Positions 6,056 to 14,601 of a stretch of DNA of 54,563 nucleotides are shown piece by piece. Position 1 is the first letter of the stretch. Each line of letters begins with the position of its first letter. Location: the NCBI GenBank assembly GCA_022708505.1, contig JAKIYP010000010.1, positions 1 through 54,563 of the forward strand, given 5' to 3'. This DNA is from Bacteroidota bacterium (lineage in GTDB: Bacteria > Bacteroidota > Bacteroidia > Bacteroidales > Paludibacteraceae). Under the pieces are notes generated by a model that saw only the letters and a program-made list of their open reading frames with translations, was not told where the DNA came from and ran no database searches. The position numbers and the translations under genes are program-made.

Positions 6056-9019
6056 ATGATAACATACCATCACACTATACCATTCAATCAATTAAAAACC
6101 ACCTTTTCAGGTGATTTATACACCGACAATATTCATTTGTCAATTTACGCCACGGATGCATCACCTTATCGGCAATTGCCACTGGCGGTTGCTTATCCGA
6201 AAGATGCTAATGATATAAAGGAACTGATACGTTTTGCACGGAAGCAAAAAGTCAGTTTGATTCCGCGGACGGCAGGAACGTCACTGGCCGGACAGGTAGT
6301 TGGTGAAGGCATGATAGTGGATGTGTCCCGGTACATGAGCGGTATCATCGAACTGAATATCGAAGAAAAATGGGTGAAAGTTCAACCGGGTGTGATTTTA
6401 GATGAGCTGAACAAGTTTTTGGCGCCACACGGATTGTTTTTCGGACCGGAGACTTCCACGTCGAATCGCTGCATGATAGGCGGAATGGTGGGGAATAATG
6501 CCTGCGGAGCACATTCGTTGATTTACGGTAGCACGCGTGACCACCTTCTTAGTGTAAAAGTATTGCTTAGCGATGGTAGTGAAGTGGTCTTTGAATCTGT
6601 TTCTATCGGAGAATTTGAGGAGAAATGTATGGGTGACAAACTCGAAAATCAGATTTACCGTCAGTTAAAAGAGATACTTTCCAATCCGGAGAACCAGCAG
6701 GAAATCAGGGAGCAGTACCCCGATAAACAACTTCGTCGCCGTAATACCGGCTACGCAATTGATATATTGCTTGATTCGGCACCTTTTACGCCCGATGCTC
6801 CGGACTTGAATGTGGCTAAGTTAATTGCCGGGTCGGAAGGTACTCTGGCCTTTATCACCGAAATAAAACTGAATCTGGTGTCACTTCCGCCTAAAATCAA
6901 AGGCGTGATGGCGGCACATTTCGAAACACTGGAAGATGCTCTGGAAGCCAATCTGATTGCGTTGGAATTTAAGCCGGGAGCAGTGGAGATGATGGACAGA
7001 ACCATCCTGGAATTGACGAAAGATAATATTAGCCAGCAACCCAACCGCTTTTTCTTGTCCGGTAATCCTGAAGCCATCCTGATTATTGAGTTTGCACGAG
7101 AAACCAAGGAGGAGATCGAAGATATTTGTCAGCAGATGGAAGCTAAACTGCGGGCACGTGACCTCGGCTTCCATTACCCGGTTATCTGGGGAAAAGACAT
7201 CAACCGAATCTGGAATCTACGCAAATCTGGACTGGGTGTGCTTTCTAACATGAAGGGAGATGCCAAACCGGTGAGTCTGATTGAAGATACGGCTGTTCCG
7301 GTGCACAATCTTTCAGCTTATATTGCTGAGTTCAAACAACTGTTGGCAAGTTACCGGCTTTCCTGTGTGTATCATGCCCATGTAGGAACCGGTGAGTTAC
7401 ACTTGCGACCGGTGCTGAACCTGAAACTCAAAGAAGATGTGAAAATCTTCCGGGAACTCGGGACTAAAGTTGCTTTGCTGGTAAAAAAGTACAAAGGTTC
7501 GCTGAGCGGGGAACATGGCGATGGTCGCCTGCGTGGTGAATTTATCCCATTGATGGTCGGCAAAAAAAATTACGAACTGCTCAAACAAATTAAGCAAACC
7601 TGGGATTCTGACAATATCTTTAATCCCGGAAAGATTACCGGTACGCCCCCGATGGATACCTCCCTGCGGTATGAACCGGGACTGCCGACACGCGAGATAG
7701 AAACCATTTTCAATTTTAGTTCCGAGATGGGTTACATGCGGGCGGTTGAGAAGTGTAATGGTTCGGGTGATTGCCGGAAAACCGAGATCACGGGCGGACT
7801 GATGTGCCCGAGTTACATGGCTTCGCGCGATGAACAGCAAACAACCCGTGCCCGAGCGAATATCTTGCGGGAGTATCTGACTCATTCTACCAAACAGAAC
7901 CCGTTCGACCACGAAGAAATTTACAAAGTGCTCGATCTGTGCCTTTCCTGTAAAGGCTGTAAATCCGAATGTCCTTCGAATGTGGACATGGCCAAACTGA
8001 AAGCGGAGTTTCTGCAACATTACCACGATGCTAACGGAGTCCCCTTGCGTACGAAACTGATTGCCAATATTAATGGTCTCAACAAGATAGGTTCGAAATT
8101 ACCTGCGTTGACCAATTTCATTTTAGATAAAACTGTCTTGCCTTCGTTGCTGGGCTTTACGCCGGAAAGAAAACTGCCTTTGCTCGCCAATCAAACTTTC
8201 AGCAGTTGGTATAAAAAGCATTATCCGGTTTTAGTGAAATCGGCCAAACTGAAAAAAGGGAAGAAGGTCTATTTATTTAATGATGAATTTACCAATCATT
8301 ACGATGTAGAGCTGGGTCAGAAAACCGTGAAGTTGCTGGTTGCGCTTGGTTATGAAGTCATTATTCCCGAACATGTTGAAAGTGGCCGGGCTTTCATTTC
8401 AAAAGGATTAATCCGGAAAGCAAAAAAAATAGCTGAAAAGAATGTACGTTTGCTGAAAGATGTTGTATCGAAAAAAACACCTCTGGTCGGAATTGAACCT
8501 TCATCCATTCTTTCTTTCCGGGATGAATATCCGGATTTGGTGGAAGCCTCTTTGCGTCACGAAGCCAGACAATTAGCCGGTCATACTTTCTTAATCGATG
8601 AGTTTATCGTGCAGGAGTTCAAAGCAGGCAGCATTGATGCAGCCTCTTTTCATGAAGAGGAAAAGAACATCAGTCTGCATTGCCACTGTCATCAGAAAGC
8701 CATTGCTTCTTCTCAATCGACATTGGATATGCTTTCTATCCCTAAAAATTATCATGTCACCGAAATACCTTCGGGCTGTTGCGGTATGGCCGGGTCCTTC
8801 GGGTACGAAAAAGAACATTACGAACTCTCGCAGCAAATCGGGGAATTGGTGTTGTTTAAACAGGTCGAACAGTTACCTGATAATACGCTGGTGGTGGCGC
8901 AGGGCACCAGTTGTCGCTCGCAGATTAAAGATGGGACAAAAAGGGAGGCATTGCATCCTGTGGAGGTGTTGTTTGGGGCGCTTATTTCCTCTTCCTCAAC
9001 CACAAATAATACCCTGTAA
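6056..9019 (+). CDS. fused FAD-linked oxidase and Fe-S (CCG domain) oxidoreductase, D-lactate dehydrogenase-like
   Basis: A 987-residue fusion. Residues ~1-560 form a GlcD/D-lactate dehydrogenase flavoprotein: a PCMH-type FAD-binding domain with IPRTAGTSLAGQVVG and NNACGAHSLIYGSTRDH, and a C-terminal cap with HAHVGTGELHLRP and LSGEHGDGRLR. Next is a ferredoxin-like segment with CNGSGDCRK and CLSCKGCKSECPSN, probably two Fe-S clusters. The last third has the cysteine-rich CCG motif GCCGMAGSFGYE, as in LldE, GlpC and heterodisulfide reductase. The protein probably oxidises a 2-hydroxy acid, such as D-lactate or glycolate, and passes electrons to the quinone pool at the inner face of the membrane. 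The exact substrate is unknown. Its 3' end overlaps the convergent PepSY gene by 38 bp. Confidence 0.92.
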   Translation: MITYHHTIPFNQLKTTFSGDLYTDNIHLSIYATDASPYRQLPLAVAYPKDANDIKELIRFARKQKVSLIPRTAGTSLAGQVVGEGMIVDVSRYMSGIIELNIEEKWVKVQPGVILDELNKFLAPHGLFFGPETSTSNRCMIGGMVGNNACGAHSLIYGSTRDHLLSVKVLLSDGSEVVFESVSIGEFEEKCMGDKLENQIYRQLKEILSNPENQQEIREQYPDKQLRRRNTGYAIDILLDSAPFTPDAPDLNVAKLIAGSEGTLAFITEIKLNLVSLPPKIKGVMAAHFETLEDALEANLIALEFKPGAVEMMDRTILELTKDNISQQPNRFFLSGNPEAILIIEFARETKEEIEDICQQMEAKLRARDLGFHYPVIWGKDINRIWNLRKSGLGVLSNMKGDAKPVSLIEDTAVPVHNLSAYIAEFKQLLASYRLSCVYHAHVGTGELHLRPVLNLKLKEDVKIFRELGTKVALLVKKYKGSLSGEHGDGRLRGEFIPLMVGKKNYELLKQIKQTWDSDNIFNPGKITGTPPMDTSLRYEPGLPTREIETIFNFSSEMGYMRAVEKCNGSGDCRKTEITGGLMCPSYMASRDEQQTTRARANILREYLTHSTKQNPFDHEEIYKVLDLCLSCKGCKSECPSNVDMAKLKAEFLQHYHDANGVPLRTKLIANINGLNKIGSKLPALTNFILDKTVLPSLLGFTPERKLPLLANQTFSSWYKKHYPVLVKSAKLKKGKKVYLFNDEFTNHYDVELGQKTVKLLVALGYEVIIPEHVESGRAFISKGLIRKAKKIAEKNVRLLKDVVSKKTPLVGIEPSSILSFRDEYPDLVEASLRHEARQLAGHTFLIDEFIVQEFKAGSIDAASFHEEEKNISLHCHCHQKAIASSQSTLDMLSIPKNYHVTEIPSGCCGMAGSFGYEKEHYELSQQIGELVLFKQVEQLPDNTLVVAQGTSCRSQIKDGTKREALHPVEVLFGALISSSSTTNNTL

Positions 9020-10049
9020 TCGGCAGACTTGCCCCGATTAACCCACTGATAAAAGTGAGTATCTTCGACCAGAAGCCCCAGAAGTTGCCGACATGCAGTG
9101 AATAAGTCCAGCCCCAGATTTTGGAGACTTTATTCTGATCTTTGTAAAGGGTGATGTTGGTTATTGTTCCCGTTTGTTTGTCGAAGTCGTACTTGTCTGT
9201 CGCACGTGAGGTCGGTGCGTTTTTTTGATGTACCACTGCTGAACCATCCTGTATGCGGACATATTTGAAATTCGGGTTTTGCTGCTTCAGCTCATCGGCA
9301 ACGGACTGCCAGATCTCGATATTAACCTTTTGGGGTTCTTTTTTCTCTCCTCTGCCACCTCTTTCTCTCGTGTTTTCCTGCGGAACTTCTGCACCGAAAA
9401 GTCTGAAAACGCCGTTTCGGTACCATTCGAACGACCACATCAAACCGGTTACCGCTCCCACGAATAAAATCAGGAAAGCATAAGCGCCCAACACACTGTG
9501 CAAATCGTACATCAGTCGGCGGAAACCTTTTTTGCCTTGTATGGTGAAACTCCTTTTCTTCAGTTTCTTCGGAAACCAAATGATGACTCCGGTAATCAGG
9601 ATAAATACAAAGATCAGGGTGGATATGCCGACGGAGTATTTACCCCAGGTGCGGGTGTCGTCGAACAACCAGCGGTGCAGCGACATCACCACGAAAAACG
9701 GACTTTCCCGATAGCTGAAAACATCCATCACTTCTCCTGTGTATTGGTTCACGTACGCAGTTACCCGGAAACCTTCTGCTAATCCCATCGCGTAGGTACG
9801 TCCGGCATCGGCATTGACCCTGACATCCTTAACCCGGTTGTCGGTCAGCTGACTGTTAACCATCGGAATCAGTTGTTCCAACGGAATGGGTTGCTCGGTG
9901 GTTGGTTCTACAAAATACCGTTCCGGGTGCGCCCATTCCTGTAACTCATCCTGAAAAACCAGGATAGAACCGCTGAGGCAGACAATAACGAGGATGATGC
10001 CGACCGGGATGGACAACCATTTGTGGATTAGAAAGAAGAATTTACGCAT
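8982..10049 (-). CDS. PepSY-associated transmembrane protein (iron-uptake type)
   Basis: About 355 residues from ATG 10049. An earlier in-frame start (10115) would add 22 polar residues before the first helix, so MRKFFFLIHKWLS is chosen. It has four likely membrane helices: near residues 10-32, at about 135-155, near GAYAFLILFVGAVTGL, and at the C-terminus before YLWLRKRK. PepSY-like extracytoplasmic segments lie between them. The HKWLS...GSILVFQDEL pattern is typical of the PepSY_TM/PiuB family, which accompanies siderophore receptors. It lies about 100 bp downstream of the TonB receptor in the same direction, so a shared transcript and a role in iron-chelate handling are inferred. Confidence 0.88.
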   Translation of the reverse strand: MRKFFFLIHKWLSIPVGIILVIVCLSGSILVFQDELQEWAHPERYFVEPTTEQPIPLEQLIPMVNSQLTDNRVKDVRVNADAGRTYAMGLAEGFRVTAYVNQYTGEVMDVFSYRESPFFVVMSLHRWLFDDTRTWGKYSVGISTLIFVFILITGVIIWFPKKLKKRSFTIQGKKGFRRLMYDLHSVLGAYAFLILFVGAVTGLMWSFEWYRNGVFRLFGAEVPQENTRERGGRGEKKEPQKVNIEIWQSVADELKQQNPNFKYVRIQDGSAVVHQKNAPTSRATDKYDFDKQTGTITNITLYKDQNKVSKIWGWTYSLHVGNFWGFWSKILTFISGLIGASLPITGYYLWLRKRK

Positions 10050-10151
10050 GATAATTTTTTTAGGAAAGTTCCGACAACTGATTCTCACCAGATGCCGGAA
10101 CAGCTTGCTAAACAAAAATTACTAACAAAATATATAAGGGCTAATTATATT

Positions 10152-12545
10152 TCAAAACCGATACGACAACACAGCTGCTACATTCAGCGGATCAATCTGG
10201 TTGATGTAACCTCCTCTGTAATAAGAGTTATATCCGATGGCATTGAAGATGTTGTTCGCGAACACACGACCGGTAAACTTCTCGTAGGTGTAAGCTAGTT
10301 GCAAGTTGACTGTCGTGTAGGCCGGCATCTCAAATGGTTTCACCCCTGCCGGCGTTCCGTGTCCGTCGGGTGTCAGGCTGAATTCATTCACCGGACGTTC
10401 TCCTACATAATAAGTTCCCAGTCCGACCGACAATCCTTTCAAAGCACTTTTGCCGATGGTGTAGTAAATCCAGCCGTTGGCCGTATGGTCGGGTGCATTC
10501 ATCGGTGAAGAACCATTCACATACGAGGGACTGTTTTCGTAACGGGCATTCAGCCATGCATAACCAAGCATCACCTGCAGATTGGGCAATGGACGGCCAT
10601 TCAGTTCTACCTCGACACCATTTCGCAATAAATCTCCGGCTTTGATGAAGTATCCGGTTACGGTATTTGTTCCGGGTACATATTCCGTATTGGAGAGGTT
10701 CTCAGTTACGATGTCAAAATAAGTCAGGTTGAAACGGAGGCGGTTGTTCAGCCAATCGGATTTGATGCCGACTTCGACTTGTCTGGTTTCAGAAGGACCA
10801 ATTTCTGCCCCGTTCGACATCTTGTTGGAAGCAGAACGCAGGTTGGTCGTGGTGGTATAAGAACCGAACAGGTTGATGTTTTCGATGGGTGAAATCATTA
10901 CCCCGGCCATCGGGTTCCAGGCTGAACCGGTAGTCGGTCCGGCGCTGGTGGCGTCGATGCTGCTTCCGTAGCTGTAACGCAAACCGAGAATAGTTTTCAG
11001 GTATTTGTTGATGGTCATTACTTCCTGTAACAACAAGCCGTAACTTGAGCTGCGTGATTCAATCGGGTTGGCTGCTGTCAGCGCGACATTTTTCGTGAAC
11101 TTATTCGGTATGATGGACTGAAACACATCTATGGTATCAACGACTACCGTATTATAAGCCGTGGTCGATAAATCGGTAAATTTATAATCAAATCCTACCT
11201 GGAATGTATGCTTCACTGGTCCGGTCATGACATCCCTTCCCACGAAGTCAAGCTGAAATACCGAGTTGGCGTCATCGCGCAAAGAACGCGAAACCGAACG
11301 GCGACGCATGTTGTATTGTCCCGGATAAGCATTCAGCAGGGTAGCCATAGAAGTTGAAGTATTGTCAAGCTGATAGTTGGATGCAAACCAAGAAGCCCTT
11401 AAACTGTATTTCTCTGAAAGCTGACGTACGAAACGCGCCGCGTAAGTAGTGGTAATGTTATTGGCATTGTCCGATTCGAACCCTAAGAATTTATCATAGG
11501 GCATCTCGTATAAAGCATTCACCGAGTCCGGACCCAGGTTTACGGTACTGGTGTAGGGCGTACGGTTATCGTTCAGGTAATCCATTTCCAGCACGATCAT
11601 CGTCTTGGGATTCGGCTGCCAGGCTATGGATGGATTCAGATATACGCGGTCGGAACTGATAACAGGACGGTAATTGTCAGCACGCTCGAAAGCGCCATTG
11701 ACCCTGAACGCGATTGTTTTCTCGCGGTTCAGCACCGTCTGCAAATCGAAAGTGGGACGAAAATAGCCCCAGCTTCCGGCACGCAGCGAAACATCCCCGG
11801 TGTTGATGAACTTGGGTGTTTTGGTTACCACGTTAATCACGCCGCCCGGACTACCCAAATCGTTCCCGATACCCTGTGTGATGGCAGCAGAACCTTTGAT
11901 GACCTGTACACTTTCGACACCCTGCATTTCTGTGAGTGCCGAAGCAGTACGGAAATCAGAGTCGAGACGTACCCCGTTTTTTACGATCGGTACTCCCCGG
12001 TATCCGCGGGTTGATAAACTCTCGCGTACTCCGCCATAAGAACCGAACAAAGTTATGCCGGGCACGTTGCGTACTGCTTCTGTTACGGTCAGTACTCCCA
12101 GTTCGGTCAGGGCTTTCTCGGAAATAACAGAGATACTCTGAATTTGCTCCGAAGGTCGCAAAGGCATGCGGGTAATAGCATCCAGTTTCTCCGGCTGTTT
12201 GTGGCGTTCCCCGAATACCTCCACATCTTTCAGGTGGGTGTTGGGAATCATTTGCATTATCAATTGATCTTCTTTGTTCTTTTTCGGATCAATCTTTTGA
12301 ATGCAGGGTTCGTGACCGATGAAATTAGCGACCAAAGTCAGCTCACGATCATTAGGAACCGGAAGCGTAAAGCTCCCTTCATTGTCCGTCGTTACACCCG
12401 TTTTGAGTTCCTGCACCATCACCGTGGCGGCAATCAGCGGATTGCCATCGGTATCGATGATTTTACCTTTGATGGTTAGTGCGGTAATATTGAGACTTAT
12501 GAATAAGCAGGTAACGATTAAAAATGTAGCTATGAATTTTTGCAT
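10152..12545 (-). CDS. TonB-dependent receptor, siderophore type
   Basis: A 797-residue outer-membrane receptor. Order: a signal peptide (residues 1-22), a carboxypeptidase-like regulatory domain (about 24-108, GKIIDTDGNPLIAATVMVQ), and a plug domain (about 125-235, with ALTELGVLTVTEAVRNVPG and RGYRGVPIVKNGVR). The beta-barrel follows, ending in the aromatic outer-membrane signature VAAVLSYRF. The plug phrases are those of ferrichrome/FecA-like siderophore receptors rather than SusC glycan receptors. The PepSY protein downstream supports iron-chelate uptake. The ligand is not determinable. No Fur-type operator was recognised upstream. Confidence 0.92.
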   Translation of the reverse strand: MQKFIATFLIVTCLFISLNITALTIKGKIIDTDGNPLIAATVMVQELKTGVTTDNEGSFTLPVPNDRELTLVANFIGHEPCIQKIDPKKNKEDQLIMQMIPNTHLKDVEVFGERHKQPEKLDAITRMPLRPSEQIQSISVISEKALTELGVLTVTEAVRNVPGITLFGSYGGVRESLSTRGYRGVPIVKNGVRLDSDFRTASALTEMQGVESVQVIKGSAAITQGIGNDLGSPGGVINVVTKTPKFINTGDVSLRAGSWGYFRPTFDLQTVLNREKTIAFRVNGAFERADNYRPVISSDRVYLNPSIAWQPNPKTMIVLEMDYLNDNRTPYTSTVNLGPDSVNALYEMPYDKFLGFESDNANNITTTYAARFVRQLSEKYSLRASWFASNYQLDNTSTSMATLLNAYPGQYNMRRRSVSRSLRDDANSVFQLDFVGRDVMTGPVKHTFQVGFDYKFTDLSTTAYNTVVVDTIDVFQSIIPNKFTKNVALTAANPIESRSSSYGLLLQEVMTINKYLKTILGLRYSYGSSIDATSAGPTTGSAWNPMAGVMISPIENINLFGSYTTTTNLRSASNKMSNGAEIGPSETRQVEVGIKSDWLNNRLRFNLTYFDIVTENLSNTEYVPGTNTVTGYFIKAGDLLRNGVEVELNGRPLPNLQVMLGYAWLNARYENSPSYVNGSSPMNAPDHTANGWIYYTIGKSALKGLSVGLGTYYVGERPVNEFSLTPDGHGTPAGVKPFEMPAYTTVNLQLAYTYEKFTGRVFANNIFNAIGYNSYYRGGYINQIDPLNVAAVLSYRF

Positions 12546-12658
12546 TGTAATATAGTTTATGAATTACGCTGCAAAATTCGGGGAAAAAGTAAAGCAAAAA
12601 AATCACTAATTATAATGAATTTTTGAAAAAGGGTATAGCTTGTTTTGGGTAGAAGGGG

Positions 12659-12698
12659 GTTGCTTCGTCACTCACTACGTTCGCTCCTCGCAATGACG
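12659..12698. repeat. dispersed repeat with TCCTCGCAATGACG core
   Basis: TTGCTTCGTC, a variable centre, then TCCTCGCAATGACG. Read on the other strand this is the CGTCATTGCGAGGA...GACGAAGCAA element that I recall from many unrelated bacterial genomes. A second copy with a different centre lies inside the dcw operon at 45739-45780. Confidence 0.7.
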
Positions 12699-12795
12699 GT
12701 GCGTTGATTAGGGCCATATATACGTCGCTGTTGGTTTTGCGGACTAATTGAGTGATTTACAGCGACGGGTTTGAAGGCCAATTACGCTCAACCAA

Positions 12796-12980
12796 AACCT
12801 TATTCCCAACCTTATTTTCTAACTAAACTACCTTAGTAGCAGAGATTTGGGCTATATTTCCTCTGACCTTATTACCTTATTTTGATTGATAGGGTTTTTA
12901 ATAAGGTTAGGTATGGTGTGGGTATTTATTTGCTACTACTAAGGTTGTTTTGTAAGAAAATAAGGTTAATAAATAAGGTT
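12796..12980. repeat. inverted AAGGTT repeat pair
   Basis: A 45-bp arm at 12936-12980 (CTACTAAGGT...AATAAGGTT) is matched by its inverted copy at 12796-12839 with only a few differences. Between them lie partial units (ACCTTATTACCTTATTTTG and AATAAGGTTAGG). The layout parallels the AAGTT arrays at 3167-5207, but with AAGGTT in place of CAAGTT. Confidence 0.8.
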
Positions 12981-13147
12981 GATAGCGGAGTGAAGGATCT
13001 GTTATTTAACTTAAATTTTATGAAGTATGTAATCATTCCAATTTTTCGTTCAAAAACAGCACAATCTTTGGTATAGCCTCTGTGAAATTTTATGTATAAC
13101 CAGTTTGCTTATTTATATGAAAAAGGCAAACACAAAACCAAATTATT

Positions 13148-13543
13148 ATGGCTGTTTTTTATAACAAGGTGCAACGGAAGAATCCTTCCGACCCTAACGC
13201 GACTGCAAAGTGGTATCCCTCGCTTCGTACCACCGGCATGCTGAAAGAGAAAGAAGTGGCACGTCAGATTGCCGATGAAACCACGCTGAACCCGAAAGAA
13301 GCCGAAATGGCGCTTTCGCAGTTACAAAAGATCATGCTTCGTGCGCTGCACAACGGACAGTCCATTCAGTTGGGCGACTGGGGTTCGTTTCACCTCACCC
13401 TGAATGCCGAAGGAGCAGAAAACGAAGCCGATGCCAACGCGATGAAGGTGAAGAAAGTCAACATCCGTTTCGCCCCGGGCAAGGAGCTGAAAGAATCCAT
13501 CGCGAAGATTGAATTGCGGCAGACCAGCACCCTGATCAGCTAA
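13148..13543 (+). CDS. HU-family DNA-binding protein (Bacteroidota type)
   Basis: A 131-residue HU/IHF-like protein. It opens with the MAVFYNKVQRKNPSDP strand typical of Bacteroidota HU-related proteins, continues with the helical dimerisation region (VARQIADETTLNPKEAEMAL), and includes the HU-fold word LGDWGSFHLTLN. The C-terminal part is extended relative to E. coli HU (90 residues). It is expected to bind and bend DNA as a dimer in the nucleoid. It is a stand-alone gene with a strong terminator directly downstream, followed by the 22-bp-period array. Confidence 0.9.
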   Translation: MAVFYNKVQRKNPSDPNATAKWYPSLRTTGMLKEKEVARQIADETTLNPKEAEMALSQLQKIMLRALHNGQSIQLGDWGSFHLTLNAEGAENEADANAMKVKKVNIRFAPGKELKESIAKIELRQTSTLIS

Positions 13544-13568
13544 GCTGATTATCCCTGAACCAGAATGA

Positions 13569-13606
13569 ACCGGGCGGCTTACCTCGATAAGTCGCCCGGT
13601 TTTTTT
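13569..13606 (+). terminator. rho-independent terminator of the HU-like gene
   Basis: A 13-bp stem, ACCGGGCGGCTTA (13569-13581) with TAAGTCGCCCGGT (13588-13600), has one G-T wobble and a 6-nt loop. It is followed by six further T residues. It lies 26 bp after the HU stop codon. Confidence 0.92.
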
Positions 13607-13608
13607 GC

Positions 13609-13845
13609 AAATACTGTTTTAGTCGTGGCGAAGTCCTGTTTTTGTTTTCGCCAAATACTGTTTTAGTTGACGCCAAGTCCTGATTTGTCCGAACGCAAGT
13701 CCTGTTTTCGTCATGCCAAAGTCCTGTTTTGCATTTCACCAAGTCCTGTTTTGTCTCCGGCGAAGTCCTGTTTTCACTGAAGTCAAATCCTGTTTTGGGA
13801 AAACACAAGTCCTGATTTGCCCTTAACTACTTCAAATCCTGTTAT
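13609..13845. repeat. 22-bp-period array of a conserved 12-bp word (11 copies)
   Basis: Ten copies of AAGTCCTGTTTT (variants AAATACTGTTTT, AAGTCCTGATTT and AAATCCTGTTTT) start at 13609, 13631, 13653, 13675, 13697, 13719, 13741, 13763, 13785 and 13807, exactly 22 bp apart. An eleventh, weaker copy (AAATCCTGTTAT) starts at 13834, 27 bp on. The 10-bp spacers all differ, though most end in GCC, GCG or ACC. The array begins 3 bp after the T-run of the HU terminator. A 22-bp step is not a multiple of three, so it does not look coding. It is close to two helical turns, so all copies face one side of the DNA. Confidence 0.95.
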
Positions 13846-14601
13846 CTGCCATTTTTGGTATGTTGTCAGTACATGACAAAATTTCCTGACACTTAAATAA
13901 TCTAAATTGTTTACCCTTAACAGGGTTAAATTGTTTTTACTAGTGCTAATGAATGTGATTAAAACGGCACTTGCAGCGGGATATAATACATTTTTATTTA
14001 GCTAATATGCAGGTAAGTGATTAAAAATGAAAGAAAATTGGGGGTGTGAGTTAAAATTATCAAAATTTATTTTTATGTTTGTAAGCTGAAATTTCTACGG
14101 ATGAAATGTTAACCGGATGGTCTGATGGTGATGCGCGCAAGTGTACTTTTTCTGGGGTTGCGCGTGGGGAGGGATGGTGGTTGGTTTGGATTATTCTTAT
14201 GAAGATTATTGGAAATTGGTTAGAGAGGCAATTTTTTGTATGTGTAATAATCATACATGATGATTTTTATTATTCCCTTATACTTTAATGAATTAGAATT
14301 TAATATAAAGCGAAAATATGAACAATGAGTTGGGCATACAGGAAATTGAGTTGGAGATATTTAGGTGTTACCGCCAAGTGTAAGAGACCGAAACAAACAG
14401 ACAATTGGCAACTTAAAGACAGAAAAAGAAAATCGAAATAATGAACAGCCGACGCACAAACCAACACATTTGCAAGCCCCGACACATAAGCCGATTCTTC
14501 AGCTTGCAAAAGAGTTGTTTTCTTGCCGACGCACCGTCTGTAATTAAGCATTATACAGATTTAAACAAAAGTTATAACCTAATAAAAAATATGGATAGCA
14601 A
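13846..14601. other. AT-rich intergenic region leading into the island
   Basis: No convincing gene. A dyad TTGTCA-GTACA-TGACAA lies at 13863-13879. A second dyad at about 13910-13930 (TTTACCCTTAACAGGGTTAAA) is bordered by direct repeats of TAAATTGTTT. From about 14365 the plus strand becomes C/A-rich (ACCGCCAAGTG, CCGACGCACAAACC). This resembles the gap at 17021-17337 and may be a cassette boundary. Short open frames here (14106-14288, 14365-14547) show no coding features. Confidence 0.55.

Larger units (their letters stand above)
12546..13147. other. 602-bp intergenic region between TonB receptor and HU-like gene
   Basis: No credible gene. It holds one copy of the TCCTCGCAATGACG repeat (12659-12698) and a block of AAGGTT repeats in inverted orientation (12796-12980). 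After about 13000 it becomes plain AT-rich leader DNA for the HU-like gene. The open frame at 12882-13076 runs through the repeats and looks fortuitous. Confidence 0.7.

Noticed and set aside
6056-9019. Two separate genes for the FAD and Fe-S parts
   Set aside because: A single uninterrupted frame of 987 codons covers both, and fused proteins of this type are known.
12882-13076. 64-residue frame before the HU-like gene
   Set aside because: Half of it is AAGGTT repeat sequence and there is no coding signal.
13536-13808. 90-residue minus-strand open frame across the 22-bp array
   Set aside because: It exists because the repeated word has no stop on that strand. The 22-bp period shifts the frame each unit, and it also crosses the HU terminator.
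13609-13845. CRISPR array
   Set aside because: The repeat is 12 bp and the spacers 10 bp, far below CRISPR sizes. The repeats are not strongly palindromic and no cas gene is in the window.
14106-14547. Small frames ahead of the TIR operon (14106-14288, 14365-14547, and minus-strand partners)
   Set aside because: No conserved motif, overlapping on both strands, in AT-rich or C/A-rich non-coding DNA.
13846-14600. tRNA or integrase at the left edge of the island
   Set aside because: No cloverleaf-like sequence or recombinase frame could be found here or at the right edge.
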